DNA from: Cystobacter ferrugineus
GTDB taxonomy: Bacteria; Myxococcota; Myxococcia; Myxococcales; Myxococcaceae
Length of the DNA: 64,000 nucleotides
Direction of reading: 5' to 3'
NCBI RefSeq assembly: GCF_001887355.1
Contig: NZ_MPIN01000005.1
Span: 125,390-189,389 of the forward strand
Positions 37,909 through 46,949 of the stretch are shown piece after piece. The number at the start of each line of letters is the position of its first letter. Position 1 is the first letter of the stretch. Below the pieces are notes generated by a model. The model did no database searches and was not told where the DNA came from. It worked only from the letters and a program-made list of their open reading frames with translations. Made by a program: the position numbers and the translations under genes.

Positions 37909-39771
37909 CTACGGGCCCTTCTGGGGTCCGAAGCGCTCCGCCCCCCGGGACTGGCGCCCATAGGCCTCCCCGGGCTTCAGCGGCGCCAGCCACAGCACGT
38001 CCAGCGCCATCAGCCCGTCCGCCGAGTACAGCGCGAGCTCGGGGGCCTTGGGGTCCAGCGTCGCGCCCAGGGCCTGGGCTCCCTCGGCCCCCTGGCGCAA
38101 GGTGATGACCTGTCCGGGCTCCAGGGTGGACGCGGGCAGCGTCCACTGCTCGGGCAGCCGGGTGTGGCCCGTGAGCATGAGGCCCCCGAGCTCCACGGGC
38201 GCCGTGCCCCGGTTGTAGAGCTGCACCCAGAAGGCCTCCGAGGCGTCACGCCCCACCCGATCAATGACGAGCGCCCCCTCGCCATGTGACTCGATGTCCT
38301 CGAGGTGCTCGAGCAGCCAGGCGCGGCGCTCACGCACGAACCGGTGGAGGTACTCGGCGCTGCGCGCGGCGTGCTCGGTGCTGACGTAGGGATCCCGCGC
38401 CTTGCCGTCCGGACCCGGCAGGATGTAGGGCGCCAGCAGGGCGTGCATGGAGTCGATGCGCGGCCCGAGATTCTCCTCGGTGAACCACGTGTCGAGCAGC
38501 TCGCGCAGCCGGGCGGCATAGCGGGCGCGCAGGCCCGGGTCATCGTAGATGCGCGTGGAGAGCGTGCTCCACCCGGGCTTCATGTCCTCCATGCCCTCGA
38601 AGACGCGGCGCTCCGCGCGCAGCTCGTACACCTTCGGATCATACGGAGTGAAGCTGAAGAGCGGGTGCGACTTCTTCACGCCCTGGATGACGGCGTTGGT
38701 GCGGTTGTAGAGCGACAGCGCGTTGTTGAGATCCCACGGCACGTGCGTCCACTTCTCCGTCTTCCGGTCGTAGACGAGATAGCTGCGCGCGTCGCCCTGG
38801 AGATCATGGGAGATGAGCGTCTCCATCGCCAGCCAGGTGAGGTAGTCCTCCAGCTCCAGGTGCTCTTCCACGAAGGCCGGGAAGGCGTGCGGCGGCGTGC
38901 GGTTGAGGCCGTCCAGGAAGCTCCACAGCCCGTCCCAGGGGGCCTTCTCGTTCGTCTTCTTGTCCCAGGGCTCCTGGTAGGATTCCTGGGGCGGCGGGCG
39001 CATCTCGCCATCGTGCATGCCGGCACGGTACAGATCGCTGTCGTCGTCGAAGCCGTGGGCCTCGAGGAAGTCCTTGTTGACGGACTCCAGCTCGGTGAAG
39101 ACCCCCTCGTAGCGGGTGATGATGGAGCCGTCTGGCTGCACCAGGTGCAGCTTCACGTGCGCATAGCGGGCATTCGACGCGCGCAGCCCGATGCTCGCCG
39201 CGAAGTCATACCAGAGCTTCTCGGTGAGATAGCCGCTGTCCTTCCACGCCGCGAGCAGCTCGATGTTCTTCTTGCCCTCGAAGCGATCCTTCTTGTCGAA
39301 GCGCACGTCCCAGGACTTCTTCACGATGCGCGGATCCGTCTTGGAGGAGCGCCCGCGGAAGCTCAACTCCGCCGTGTACGCGCGGCCCTCGAGCGTGAAC
39401 CGGCCCATCACGCTGAAGTCCTGGGAGGGCGGATCATGGATGTGCGCATGCAGCGCCTCGTAGTCCGCCTGGCTCAACGTCAGCTCGTAGGTGGGAATGG
39501 ACGTCTGCAGCGCCGGCCAGCGGGGTTGGGTAGGCGAGGGACGCGACGGGGGCTCGGGCTCCGGGGACGGCTGCTTCGGTGGATCCGTCGGCGGCGGGGC
39601 CGGCTGGGAGGGCGGATTGTCCTGAGGCACCTCGGAGCCCGGAGGTGTCGAGCCCTGTCCCCCTCCCACGTCGGCTTGAGCGGGGGGCAACTCTGGCATG
39701 ACGGAAGGCTCGCTCGGGCCACCGCATGCGCTCACCAGCAAGAGGAGTCCAGCGAAGAGCGCGATTCTCAT
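37909..39771 (-). CDS. CotH-kinase-family lipoprotein with C-terminal lamin-tail-like domain
   Basis: The 620-residue protein has a lipoprotein signal (LLLLVSAC), then a ~60-residue Pro/Ser-rich linker, then a CotH domain (~80-480) with SFRGRSSKTDPRIVKKSWDVRFDKKDRFEGKK and WDLNNALSLYNRTNA, the likely lysine and metal-binding Asp/Asn positions of this secreted kinase family. Residues ~500-600 (WVQLYNRGTAPVELGGLMLTG) resemble a lamin-tail domain. CotH of Bacillus phosphorylates spore-coat proteins; myxobacterial members may act on extracellular or spore proteins, but no substrate is visible. The start at 39771 gives the intact signal peptide. Confidence 0.82.
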   Translation of the reverse strand: MRIALFAGLLLLVSACGGPSEPSVMPELPPAQADVGGGQGSTPPGSEVPQDNPPSQPAPPPTDPPKQPSPEPEPPSRPSPTQPRWPALQTSIPTYELTLSQADYEALHAHIHDPPSQDFSVMGRFTLEGRAYTAELSFRGRSSKTDPRIVKKSWDVRFDKKDRFEGKKNIELLAAWKDSGYLTEKLWYDFAASIGLRASNARYAHVKLHLVQPDGSIITRYEGVFTELESVNKDFLEAHGFDDDSDLYRAGMHDGEMRPPPQESYQEPWDKKTNEKAPWDGLWSFLDGLNRTPPHAFPAFVEEHLELEDYLTWLAMETLISHDLQGDARSYLVYDRKTEKWTHVPWDLNNALSLYNRTNAVIQGVKKSHPLFSFTPYDPKVYELRAERRVFEGMEDMKPGWSTLSTRIYDDPGLRARYAARLRELLDTWFTEENLGPRIDSMHALLAPYILPGPDGKARDPYVSTEHAARSAEYLHRFVRERRAWLLEHLEDIESHGEGALVIDRVGRDASEAFWVQLYNRGTAPVELGGLMLTGHTRLPEQWTLPASTLEPGQVITLRQGAEGAQALGATLDPKAPELALYSADGLMALDVLWLAPLKPGEAYGRQSRGAERFGPQKGP

Positions 39772-40039
39772 GGCCACGCACCAGGAGCAAACAGCGCGCC
39801 AGGGCAATCCCACTGTTCGTGGGCGCAACCGGTGGGTTCCGCCGCAACAGGATGGGAAAGAAAGTACCCAGACAGGGCGCGCATCGCCCGATTCCATTCC
39901 CCGCCCGGGGACACCGCCCGGGTGAGCAAGCCCCGAGCTGACGACTGGACAACACCACCGTCTCCCTGACGGAGCACCTGCTATGGTCGCGCGGTGAACG
40001 GCCACGAGGAGATCGACATGCCCGCCCTCCAGGACACCG

Positions 40040-40906
40040 ATGTCTGAGAGGGTCCGCGCCGAGGACCGCCAGGGACACGGCCGGCCCCTGTTCGTGATCG
40101 AACGGGGACCCACCGAGGGCTCGTCCTCCCACTCCGGCTCCGCGGTGACCCACGACTACGCCGTGCTCGCCTTCCATATCGGGGGCAGCACCACCATGGA
40201 GCAGCGGGGACAATGGACGCTCGAGGAGGGAGATGTCCTCCTCATCCCCGCGGGCGCGCCGCACCGGCAACTGACCACGCGGCAATCGCGGGCCTGGGGT
40301 GTCGGCTTCTGTCCGGTGTGCTTCCTGGCCGACGAAACCTCCGAGGAACTGCTCGCGCCCTTCGAGCACGTGCGCGCCGGGGCCGCGGCGGTGGTGAAGA
40401 TTCCCGAGGGGCGTCGGCCCTTCCTGGAGAGCCTCCTGCGGGAGTTGAGGCACGAGGTCGAGCGCGAGGGCGGAGGCAGCTTCGCCATCGAGCGCAGCCT
40501 GCTCACATTGATCCTCGCCGAGGTGGCACGGGCCGCGTCCTGGGGACAGCGCGCCGGGGCGTCCGACAGCCTCGTCACCGAGGCGCTGCGCTACATCGAG
40601 CGGCATTGCCTGGAGCCGTTGTCGCTCCGGGACGTGGCGGCGGCGGTGCACCGCTCGCCGGCCCACCTCACGACGGCGGTGCGCGAGGCGACGGGGCGCT
40701 CGGTGCAGGAGTGGATCATCGCGGGGCGCCTGAGCGAGGCGCGACGGCGGTTGCTGCACACCGATGAGATCGTCGCCGTCATCGCCGAGCGGGTGGGCTA
40801 CGCGGACCCCACCCACTTCATCCGGCTCTTCCGGCGGGCCCACGGGATGACGCCCGCCGCCTGGCGCGCGCACTACCGCCACGGCTCCCCAGCCGCGCCC
40901 GGGTAG
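40040..40906 (+). CDS. AraC-family transcriptional regulator
   Basis: The 288-residue protein has an N-terminal cupin-like sensing domain (GDVLLIPAGAPHRQL) and a C-terminal double HTH: LSLRDVAAAVHRSPAHLTTAVREATG, then IAERVGYADPTHFIRLFRRAHGMTPAAWR. This is the canonical AraC/XylS layout. It is divergent from the CotH gene across a 268-base gap with no palindrome I could pick out. Its targets may include the CotH gene or the membrane-protein gene that follows 38 bases later. The ATG at 40040 overlaps a very short upstream reading frame, of doubtful significance. Confidence 0.87.
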   Translation: MSERVRAEDRQGHGRPLFVIERGPTEGSSSHSGSAVTHDYAVLAFHIGGSTTMEQRGQWTLEEGDVLLIPAGAPHRQLTTRQSRAWGVGFCPVCFLADETSEELLAPFEHVRAGAAAVVKIPEGRRPFLESLLRELRHEVEREGGGSFAIERSLLTLILAEVARAASWGQRAGASDSLVTEALRYIERHCLEPLSLRDVAAAVHRSPAHLTTAVREATGRSVQEWIIAGRLSEARRRLLHTDEIVAVIAERVGYADPTHFIRLFRRAHGMTPAAWRAHYRHGSPAAPG

Positions 40907-40944
40907 CACCGGAAGCGCTCCAGGTGTTGTAGACAGGCGGCCGC

Positions 40945-41610
40945 ATGACTCCTCGCTCGCTGACTGATTGGATGCTTCCACTGTTCTTGTCCCTGCTGCT
41001 GTGGGTGCCCCGCGTGGGGCTCGCCGCGCAGGACGCCCCCCTGCCCTCCACCCGCCTGACCCTGAGCGGACCCCTGGCCGATCCGGAGTCGTCGCCGGAT
41101 TCGGGACAGTCCTGGCACGAGGAGCCGGAGCGGTACCGGGCCCCCCTGGGGCTGCGGCTGTTGACGGAAGTGGGCGCGGGCGCCGTCACGGCCGTGGGAG
41201 GGCTCCTCGCGGGAGGACTGTTGGGCACCCTGGTGTGCATTCCCACGGGCCTGGGAGACACGGCCTACCTCGGATGTCTCGGGGCCGCGCTCGTCGGTGG
41301 AGTGCTGGGGCTCGCGGAGGGCTATGCGCTGGGCGTCTGGTGGGGCGGAGAGAGCGTGGGGGGTGATGGCAGCCTGCTGGCCACGCTGCTCGGCGGAACC
41401 CTGGGCGCGGCGCTGTCCTTCGCCCTGCTCTTCGCGGCCCAAGGGGTCGATGCGGGCCTGTACTACACCGCGCCCCTGCCCTTCATCGTGGGCTCCCATC
41501 TCGGCTACGAGTTCTCCCAACGCCCCTCGCCCGAGGCGTCCTCGGGCATCCAGCCGGTGGTGTCATTCTCCTCGCGCGGCGCGCTGCTGGGCCTGGGCGG
41601 CCGCTTCTGA
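40945..41610 (+). CDS. Secreted or membrane protein with Gly-rich hydrophobic segments, unknown function
   Basis: The 221-residue protein starts with a signal peptide (WMLPLFLSLLLWVPRVGLAA) and has three or four Gly-rich hydrophobic segments, such as AGAVTAVGGLLAGGLLGTLV and TLLGGTLGAALSFALLFAA. The end (GIQPVVSFSSRGALLGLGGRF) resembles an outer-membrane beta-strand finish with C-terminal Phe. Similar small proteins are common in myxobacteria; I know of no assigned role. It follows the AraC gene on the same strand. Confidence 0.6.
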   Translation: MTPRSLTDWMLPLFLSLLLWVPRVGLAAQDAPLPSTRLTLSGPLADPESSPDSGQSWHEEPERYRAPLGLRLLTEVGAGAVTAVGGLLAGGLLGTLVCIPTGLGDTAYLGCLGAALVGGVLGLAEGYALGVWWGGESVGGDGSLLATLLGGTLGAALSFALLFAAQGVDAGLYYTAPLPFIVGSHLGYEFSQRPSPEASSGIQPVVSFSSRGALLGLGGRF

Positions 41611-41642
41611 GGCTTCCGGCCCCGGTGGGCCGCGCCCCGGTG

Positions 41643-42167
41643 TCACGAGGACTCGCCGAGAAAGCGGGCCCGCAGGGCGCGCGTCACCTCGGCGTCCCAG
41701 CGCACGGAGAACAACTCCACGATGGTGCGGCGCCAGCGCAAGGCGCACGCCAGGCACGCCGTCGTGGCCGCCATGCCGATGAGGGAGTTCTGCCAGGAGG
41801 CCAGGTCCCACTGCCCCTCCCAGAACCATTCCCGCATGGACGTGGGCCAGAAGTAATAGAGGGGCCAGCCGGGGCCGCTGCCCACCAGATCGCACAACAG
41901 ATGCAGGTGGAAGGCGGCGAGCGACAGGAGCGCCACGGCCCCGCGCCGCCGCGCGAACGCCGTGCACACCGCGGCCACGACGAGCGCCCCCACATAGCCA
42001 TGCGAGAGCACGTGGTGGTAGCGCCCATACATCTCCACTCCCCCCAGGAGCGACAGCCCATCCAGATCGGGCGAGAGACCCGCGAGGGTGACGAGGAGCC
42101 GGTCACGGCGCTCGGGCAGGCCCTGTGACATCAACCAGGACAATTCCGCGTGGACGATGGGATTCAT
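41643..42167 (-). CDS. YdjM-like membrane-bound metal-dependent hydrolase family protein
   Basis: The 174-residue protein starts MNPIVHAELSW and carries conserved acidic/histidine motifs of the YdjM/DUF457 family: LAGLSPDLDGL, YHHVLSHGYVGA and FHLHLLCDLVGSGP, with several hydrophobic helices. In Escherichia coli, YdjM is an inner-membrane protein controlled by LexA; the hydrolase label comes from the motif and no reaction is established. No LexA box was identified here. It is divergent from the aldo/keto reductase gene. Confidence 0.72.
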   Translation of the reverse strand: MNPIVHAELSWLMSQGLPERRDRLLVTLAGLSPDLDGLSLLGGVEMYGRYHHVLSHGYVGALVVAAVCTAFARRRGAVALLSLAAFHLHLLCDLVGSGPGWPLYYFWPTSMREWFWEGQWDLASWQNSLIGMAATTACLACALRWRRTIVELFSVRWDAEVTRALRARFLGESS

Positions 42168-42282
42168 GGGGAGAACATATCCCGGGTGGCCCCTTCACTT
42201 TTTTGCCCCTCGGGCACGAAGCGGAGGAGATTGGCCACCGCGCGAGCACCCCCTCACTTGGGGACGCGGAGGAACAGAACAC

Positions 42283-43251
42283 ATGGTGAAGCTGCGGAAA
42301 CTGGGTCGTTCGGACATCGAGATCTCCCCCATTGGCCTGGGCTGCTGGCAGTTCTCCGCGGGCGCGGGTCTGGTGGGCGGCTTCTGGGAGGCCCTGCCCC
42401 CTCCGATCGTCGAGGAGATCATCGACGCCTCGCTCAAGGGAGGCATCAACTGGTTCGACACCGCCGAGGCCTATGGCAATGGCCGCTCGGAGCAGGCGCT
42501 CGCCGCCGCCCTGACGCGTCTGGGCAAGAAACCGGGTGACGTCGTCGTCGCGACCAAGTGGATGCCCGTGGCGCGGCTGGCCTCCAGCATCGGCGCGACG
42601 ATTGGCGAGCGGCTCTCCGCGTTGAGCCCCTTCGGCATCGATCTGCATCAGATCCACCAGCCCTACGCGTTCGCCACGGTCGACGCCCAGGCCGAGCAGA
42701 TGGCGAAGCTCGTGCAGGAGGGGAAGATCCGCACGGTGGGCGTGAGCAACTTCTCCGCGAAGAAGATGCGCGCGATGCACGCCGCGCTCGCCCGCCGGGG
42801 CGTGCCGCTCGTCTCCAACCAGATGCAGTACAGCCTGATGGACCGGAGGATCGAGTCCAACGGCGTGCTCGCCGCCGCCAAGGAGCTGGGCATCACGATC
42901 ATCGCCTACTCGCCGCTGGCCCAGGGGCTCCTGTCGGGCAAGTTCCACGACGATCCCTCGCTCATCAAGAGCCGGGTGGGTCCGCGCAAGTACCTGCCGA
43001 GCTTCCGCGTCAAGGGGCTGGAGAAGAGCCGGCCGCTGATCGAGGAGCTCAAGAAGATCGCCACCGCGCACGGCGCCACCCCCTCGCAGGTGGCCCTCAA
43101 CTGGCTGTGCTCCTTCCACGGCGACACGGTGGTCGCCATTCCAGGGGCCACCAAGCGGCGTCACGCCGAGGAGAACGTGGGCGCCATGGGGTTCACCCTG
43201 TCCGCGGACGAGCTGCGGCGCATCGACGAGCTGTCCCAGCGCTACCGCTGA
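42283..43251 (+). CDS. Aldo/keto reductase
   Basis: The 322-residue protein has the AKR tetrad in order: Asp and Tyr in FDTAEAYGNGRSE, Lys in VVATKWMP, and His in LHQIHQP. NADPH-binding segments VGVSNFSAKKM and IPGATKRRHAEENVGAM fit the general-stress/Tas-type subgroup. Such enzymes reduce aldehydes or ketones with NADPH. GGAGGAAC at 42268-42275 is a good ribosome binding site for the ATG at 42283. Substrate unknown; no obvious operon partner. Confidence 0.9.
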   Translation: MVKLRKLGRSDIEISPIGLGCWQFSAGAGLVGGFWEALPPPIVEEIIDASLKGGINWFDTAEAYGNGRSEQALAAALTRLGKKPGDVVVATKWMPVARLASSIGATIGERLSALSPFGIDLHQIHQPYAFATVDAQAEQMAKLVQEGKIRTVGVSNFSAKKMRAMHAALARRGVPLVSNQMQYSLMDRRIESNGVLAAAKELGITIIAYSPLAQGLLSGKFHDDPSLIKSRVGPRKYLPSFRVKGLEKSRPLIEELKKIATAHGATPSQVALNWLCSFHGDTVVAIPGATKRRHAEENVGAMGFTLSADELRRIDELSQRYR

Positions 43252-43338
43252 CAGTCGGGCCGCCAGAGCGCGCGGGACGGCTTGCGCTCCACCCCATTCG
43301 TGCCTCCCTTGCCTGGGTCCAACTCGAAGGGGGTACAC

Positions 43339-44118
43339 ATGTCGTCCAGAGGAAGGTCGTCCTGGAGGCGGTGGGCACTGCTCGCGGGAGGAGTGCTGCT
43401 GACGTCGTGCGCCACGCCGCGCGTGCCAGCGGGACGGCCCGGAGCGGCGGCGGTGTGGACCCCCGCCAACAAGGTGGGCTTTGGCACGGCGCGCGCGGAG
43501 ACGAGCCGCGTCTGGCACACGCTCGGCGCCAGCGGGGCGCTGACGGAGGTGTACTACCCGACGCTCGGGACGCCGAGCGTGCGGGAGTTGTACTTCCGCA
43601 ATGGGGACACCGCGTCGGCCGAGCGGTACGAATCGACCGCGGACAGGAGGATCCGCTCATCGCGCAGACACTGGCGGTGGTGGACGCCCAGCTCAAGGTG
43701 GACGGTCCCCAGGGGGCGGTGTGGCGCCGGTTCAACGCCGACGGGTACGGGGAGACGCGCGAGGGCGGGCCGTGGGGGGGTGAGTGAGCCCGACACCGGG
43801 AGGACACTCGGACGGGGGTGGCCGCTGCTCGCCGGGGAGCGGGGCGAGTACGCACTCCTGGTGGGACAGCCCGCCGGAGACTTCCTCGCCACCATGGCCC
43901 GCTCGGGCAACGAGGGGCTGATGCTCCCCGAGCAGGTCTGGGATCTGCGGCCCCCCACCGGGCAGCCTGGCTACCTCGCGGGCGAGGCGACGTTCTCGGC
44001 CACGCCTCTCACCTGGACACACGCCCAGTTCGTGCGCCTGGCCTGGTCCATCCAGGAGGGGCGTCCGGTGGAGCAGCCCTCGGTGGTGTCTTGCCGCTAC
44101 ACGTCCGTTTGTCGATAG
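43339..44118 (+). pseudogene. Decayed glucodextranase/glucan 1,4-alpha-glucosidase-like gene
   Basis: The frame starting at 43339 has a lipoprotein signal (LLTSCATP) and the typical opening of glucodextranase-like enzymes (AAAVWTPANKVGFGTA, ALTEVYYPTLGTPSVREL). After about 43640 it changes to an Arg-rich nonsense stretch. Meanwhile another frame carries DPLIAQTLAVVDAQLKV and FNADGYGETREGGPWGG, a segment belonging to the catalytic barrel. The first frame becomes sensible again with WPLLAGERGEYALL and PLTWTHAQFVRLAW. So at least two frame shifts and a large internal deletion have occurred (intact relatives are roughly 700-800 residues). The remnant cannot encode an active enzyme. Confidence 0.8.
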
Positions 44119-44234
44119 CGGAAATGACCTGTGGCGTCAGCTCACCGACATGCCCGTTGTGGTCCGGTCCCCTTCGAGTAGACAATGGAGAACTCGGAAC
44201 CCCCTTTCGCCCCCCCTCGCCTTCTCACCGAGTC

Positions 44235-44786
44235 ATGACGAAATCCGTTTGTGTCTTCTGCGGCTCCGCGCCAGGTGTGCATGAAACGCACCTGAGTATG
44301 GCCTCCGCCCTGGGAACCCTCCTGGCGGACCGGCAACTGCAACTGGTCTACGGCGGCGCCCGCGTCGGAATGATGGGCGCGGTCGCGGACGCGGCACTTG
44401 CCCGTGGGGGGAGGGTCGTCGGGGTGATGCCTCGGGGACTGGAGCGCTACGAGGTGGCCCACCGGGGCTTGAGCGAGCTCATCTGGACGGAGGATCTCCA
44501 CGAGCGCAAACGCCAGATGGCGGAGCGCTCGGATGCCTTCGTGGTGCTGCCGGGGGGCTTTGGCACCCTGGAGGAGGCGCTCGAGGTCATCAGCTGGAAG
44601 CAGATGCGGATGATGGACAAGCCCATCGTACTGCTGGACACCCGGGGCTTCTTCCAGCCCCTGGTCGCCCTGGCCGAGGCGGTGGCGCGAGAGGGCTTCG
44701 CGCACGCGCGCGTCGAGACACTGTTCACGGTGACGTCCCGGCTGGAGGAAGTCCTCCCCGCGCTCGGGTTGGGAGACGGCGAATGA
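44235..44786 (+). CDS. LOG-family protein (cytokinin riboside 5'-monophosphate phosphoribohydrolase-like)
   Basis: The 183-residue protein is a complete LOG/TIGR00730 protein: VCVFCGSAPG at the start, LVYGGARVGMMGAVADAAL, and the nucleotide-binding PGGFGTLEE motif. LOG enzymes cleave the N-glycosidic bond of nucleoside monophosphates; in plants and some bacteria this releases active cytokinin. Many bacterial members act on AMP or have unknown substrates. The gene leads a four-gene run in which each start overlaps the preceding stop, so its product likely works with the prenyl-synthase-like protein that follows. Confidence 0.88.
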   Translation: MTKSVCVFCGSAPGVHETHLSMASALGTLLADRQLQLVYGGARVGMMGAVADAALARGGRVVGVMPRGLERYEVAHRGLSELIWTEDLHERKRQMAERSDAFVVLPGGFGTLEEALEVISWKQMRMMDKPIVLLDTRGFFQPLVALAEAVAREGFAHARVETLFTVTSRLEEVLPALGLGDGE

Positions 44787-45901
44787 ACAAGGATCTGGTC
44801 GCCCTGCAGTACCCCCAGCTCTTCCAGGGCGTGTTCGCCCGCCGGCGCGAGGTGTTCGTGCCCCTGGTGGAGGATGCCCGGCGCTCGCTGCACACCCTGC
44901 CCGTGCCCGAGGCGCTGCGGCCCTTCTACGACACGGTGGTGCGCGACAACCCCCAGCCGTCGTTCATGCTGTTGCCGCTCATGTTCCTGGCCATGGCGGA
45001 GGCCTCGGGGGGCATCCAGGCCGTGCATCGCCGCTTCCTGCCGGTGCTGCTGCTCACCATGGAGATCTGCGCCATCGTGGATGACACGGTGGACCGCACC
45101 CCCATGCGCTCGGGCCGGCGCACCTTCGCGCTGCGCTTCGGCGAGCCCAGCACCACGCCCTTCGTGGGCTCGTTGATCGCCCTGGCGGCCCAGGAGGCCG
45201 CGCGCGTCGAGCCGCACCTGCTCGGGGCCACGATGAACCTGTTCACCGAGCTGTACGCCCTGCAGATCTGGGAGCGCCAGCACCTCTATCCCAATGAGGC
45301 GCTGTTCGCGCGCTGGCTCGACAACCGCTACCGCGAGAACACGCTGGGGGTGTCCTTCGGGCTCGACACGGCGCTGCGGCTCAACGGACGGCCTCCCCTG
45401 CCCTCCCGCGTGGTGGAGGCCTTCGGGCGCATCTTCCAGGACGTGGATGACCTGGTGAACATCATCGAGGACCGGAGAGCCGAGGGAGAGAACGACGACG
45501 TGTTGATGGGCGCCGTGACGCGGCCCCTGCTCGTGACGCTCGAGAACCAGCCGAGCCTGCGCACCGACGTGGCGAACCTGTGGCGGGTATGCCGTGTCAT
45601 GACGGGGGCCTCGGCGTCGGCGGTGCACAAGACGCCGGCGCACCTCAACCCCACCATCGCGAAGATCTACCGCCCCATCCACGAGGCCATTCTCGACGTG
45701 GGCGTGCGCGGCACCGTGCGGCACGTGCTGGCGGACTACCGCACCACCGTCATGTGCTCGCCCCCCGAGTTCCGCCCGGCCATCCAGGAGATGACCCGCA
45801 CCTGGGTGGACCGGCTGCGGCGCTGCAAGGGCAACGAGCTCATCACCGAGGAGGAGATCCGCCACTCGCTCGGCGAGGACGAGCCCCAGGAGGCCGCGTG
45901 A
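44783..45901 (+). CDS. Polyprenyl-synthetase-family protein, divergent
   Basis: The 372-residue protein is all-helical and carries both aspartate motifs of trans-prenyltransferases in adapted form: IVDDTVDRTPMRSGRRT (DDxxD plus the following Arg pair) and FQDVDDLVNIIED, followed by GAVTRPLL in place of the usual K-T-P block. Lengths and spacing fit the isoprenyl diphosphate synthase fold. Divergence leaves open whether it elongates isoprenyl diphosphates, transfers a prenyl group to another acceptor, or cyclises. Its ATG overlaps the LOG stop (44783-44786), and its stop overlaps the next start. Confidence 0.65.
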   Translation: MNKDLVALQYPQLFQGVFARRREVFVPLVEDARRSLHTLPVPEALRPFYDTVVRDNPQPSFMLLPLMFLAMAEASGGIQAVHRRFLPVLLLTMEICAIVDDTVDRTPMRSGRRTFALRFGEPSTTPFVGSLIALAAQEAARVEPHLLGATMNLFTELYALQIWERQHLYPNEALFARWLDNRYRENTLGVSFGLDTALRLNGRPPLPSRVVEAFGRIFQDVDDLVNIIEDRRAEGENDDVLMGAVTRPLLVTLENQPSLRTDVANLWRVCRVMTGASASAVHKTPAHLNPTIAKIYRPIHEAILDVGVRGTVRHVLADYRTTVMCSPPEFRPAIQEMTRTWVDRLRRCKGNELITEEEIRHSLGEDEPQEAA

Positions 45902-46548
45902 CGAACGCCGTCATCTTCGACCGGGATGGGGTGCTCGCCGAGTTCGATCTGCAGGGCGCGCACCGGGAGCTGAGCGGGCTGTTGCCCTTCGGGCTCGAGC
46001 AGCTCGGAGCCCATCTGCGTGACTGGGCGCCCCGGGCCCAGGCCATCATCGACGCCGCGAGCGAGCGCGTCTTCTGGGACTCCTTCTGGGCGCACCTGTG
46101 CCAGGCGCACGGCCTGGATGAAGCGGTGCGCGGCCAGCTCCGCCGCTTCGAGCCCCGCCGCACGCTGCGGGCCTTCGCGGACGCGCGCCCGGCGCTCGAA
46201 CAGGCGCGCCGCCACGGCTACCGGGTGGGCGTGTTGTCCAACTTCACCCTGCTCGATCTGCCCGGCTCCCTGGAGTCGCTCGGGCTGGGGGAGCTGGTGG
46301 ACGCGGCCCTATCGGCGGCGGTGATTGGCGCCGCCAAGCCCCGGCCCGAGGCCTACCAGGCCATGGCGCGCGCGCTCGGCGTGGCGCCCGAGGCGTGTCT
46401 GTTCGTCGATGACCGGCCGGAGTGTGTCGAGGGCGCGCGGCAGGTGGGCATGCGCGCGTGGTTGTTGGATCGACGGGGCAAGTCCACGGAGATGAACCGG
46501 CTGCGCGGCCTCGGCGAGCTGTTCGACGTCTCACGGGAGGCCCCATGA
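45898..46548 (+). CDS. HAD-superfamily hydrolase
   Basis: The 216-residue protein starts at a GTG that overlaps the preceding stop (GTGA). HAD motifs are present: motif I FDRDGVLAEFD, motif II VLSNFTLLD, motif III Lys in GAAKPRPEAY, and motif IV LFVDDRPECVEGA. A small helical cap lies between motifs I and II, as in phosphoglycolate-phosphatase/haloacid-dehalogenase-type members. In this operon it could dephosphorylate a prenyl or nucleotide intermediate, but no sequence feature specifies that. Confidence 0.87.
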   Translation: MTNAVIFDRDGVLAEFDLQGAHRELSGLLPFGLEQLGAHLRDWAPRAQAIIDAASERVFWDSFWAHLCQAHGLDEAVRGQLRRFEPRRTLRAFADARPALEQARRHGYRVGVLSNFTLLDLPGSLESLGLGELVDAALSAAVIGAAKPRPEAYQAMARALGVAPEACLFVDDRPECVEGARQVGMRAWLLDRRGKSTEMNRLRGLGELFDVSREAP

Positions 46549-46949
46549 CGCCGTTGTTGCCCGCGCTCCACCACGTCGCGATCATCTGCTCGGACTACGC
46601 ACGCTCCAAGGCCTTCTACAGCGAGGTGCTGGGCCTGCGCATCGTCCACGAGGTGTACCGGGAGGCGCGCGACTCCTGGAAGTTGGATCTGGAGATCAGC
46701 CCGGGCGTGCAGGTGGAGCTGTTCTCCTTTCCGAACCCGCCACCGCGGCCCACGCGGCCGGAAGCCCAGGGCCTGCGCCACCTGGCGTTCGCCGTGCCCG
46801 ACGTGGAGGCGGTGGTGGCCGAGTTGAACCGGCGCGGCGTGAGCACCGAGCCCATCCGCGTGGATGAGTACACGGGCAAGCGCTTCACCTTCTTCGCCGA
46901 TCCCGACGGCCTGCCCCTGGAAGTCTACGAGGTGGCGTCTACGAAGTGA
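46545..46949 (+). CDS. VOC-family glyoxalase I-like metalloprotein (YaeR/SMU1112c type)
   Basis: The 134-residue protein opens HHVAIICSDYARSKAFYSEVLG, the signature of the YaeR subgroup, and has metal-binding candidates His in LHHVAI, Glu in VQVELFSF, His in LRHLAFAV and Glu in LEVYEV. VOC proteins bind a divalent metal and catalyse isomerisation, dioxygenation or lactoylglutathione formation. The ATG overlaps the HAD stop (46545-46548), completing the four-gene coupled set. Its 3' end overlaps the end of the convergent receiver-like gene by 11 bases. Confidence 0.87.
   Translation: MTPLLPALHHVAIICSDYARSKAFYSEVLGLRIVHEVYREARDSWKLDLEISPGVQVELFSFPNPPPRPTRPEAQGLRHLAFAVPDVEAVVAELNRRGVSTEPIRVDEYTGKRFTFFADPDGLPLEVYEVASTK

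Noticed and set aside
39993-40046. Short leader-like reading frame overlapping the AraC start
   Set aside because: Seventeen codons with no regulatory signature; could easily be chance in high-GC DNA.
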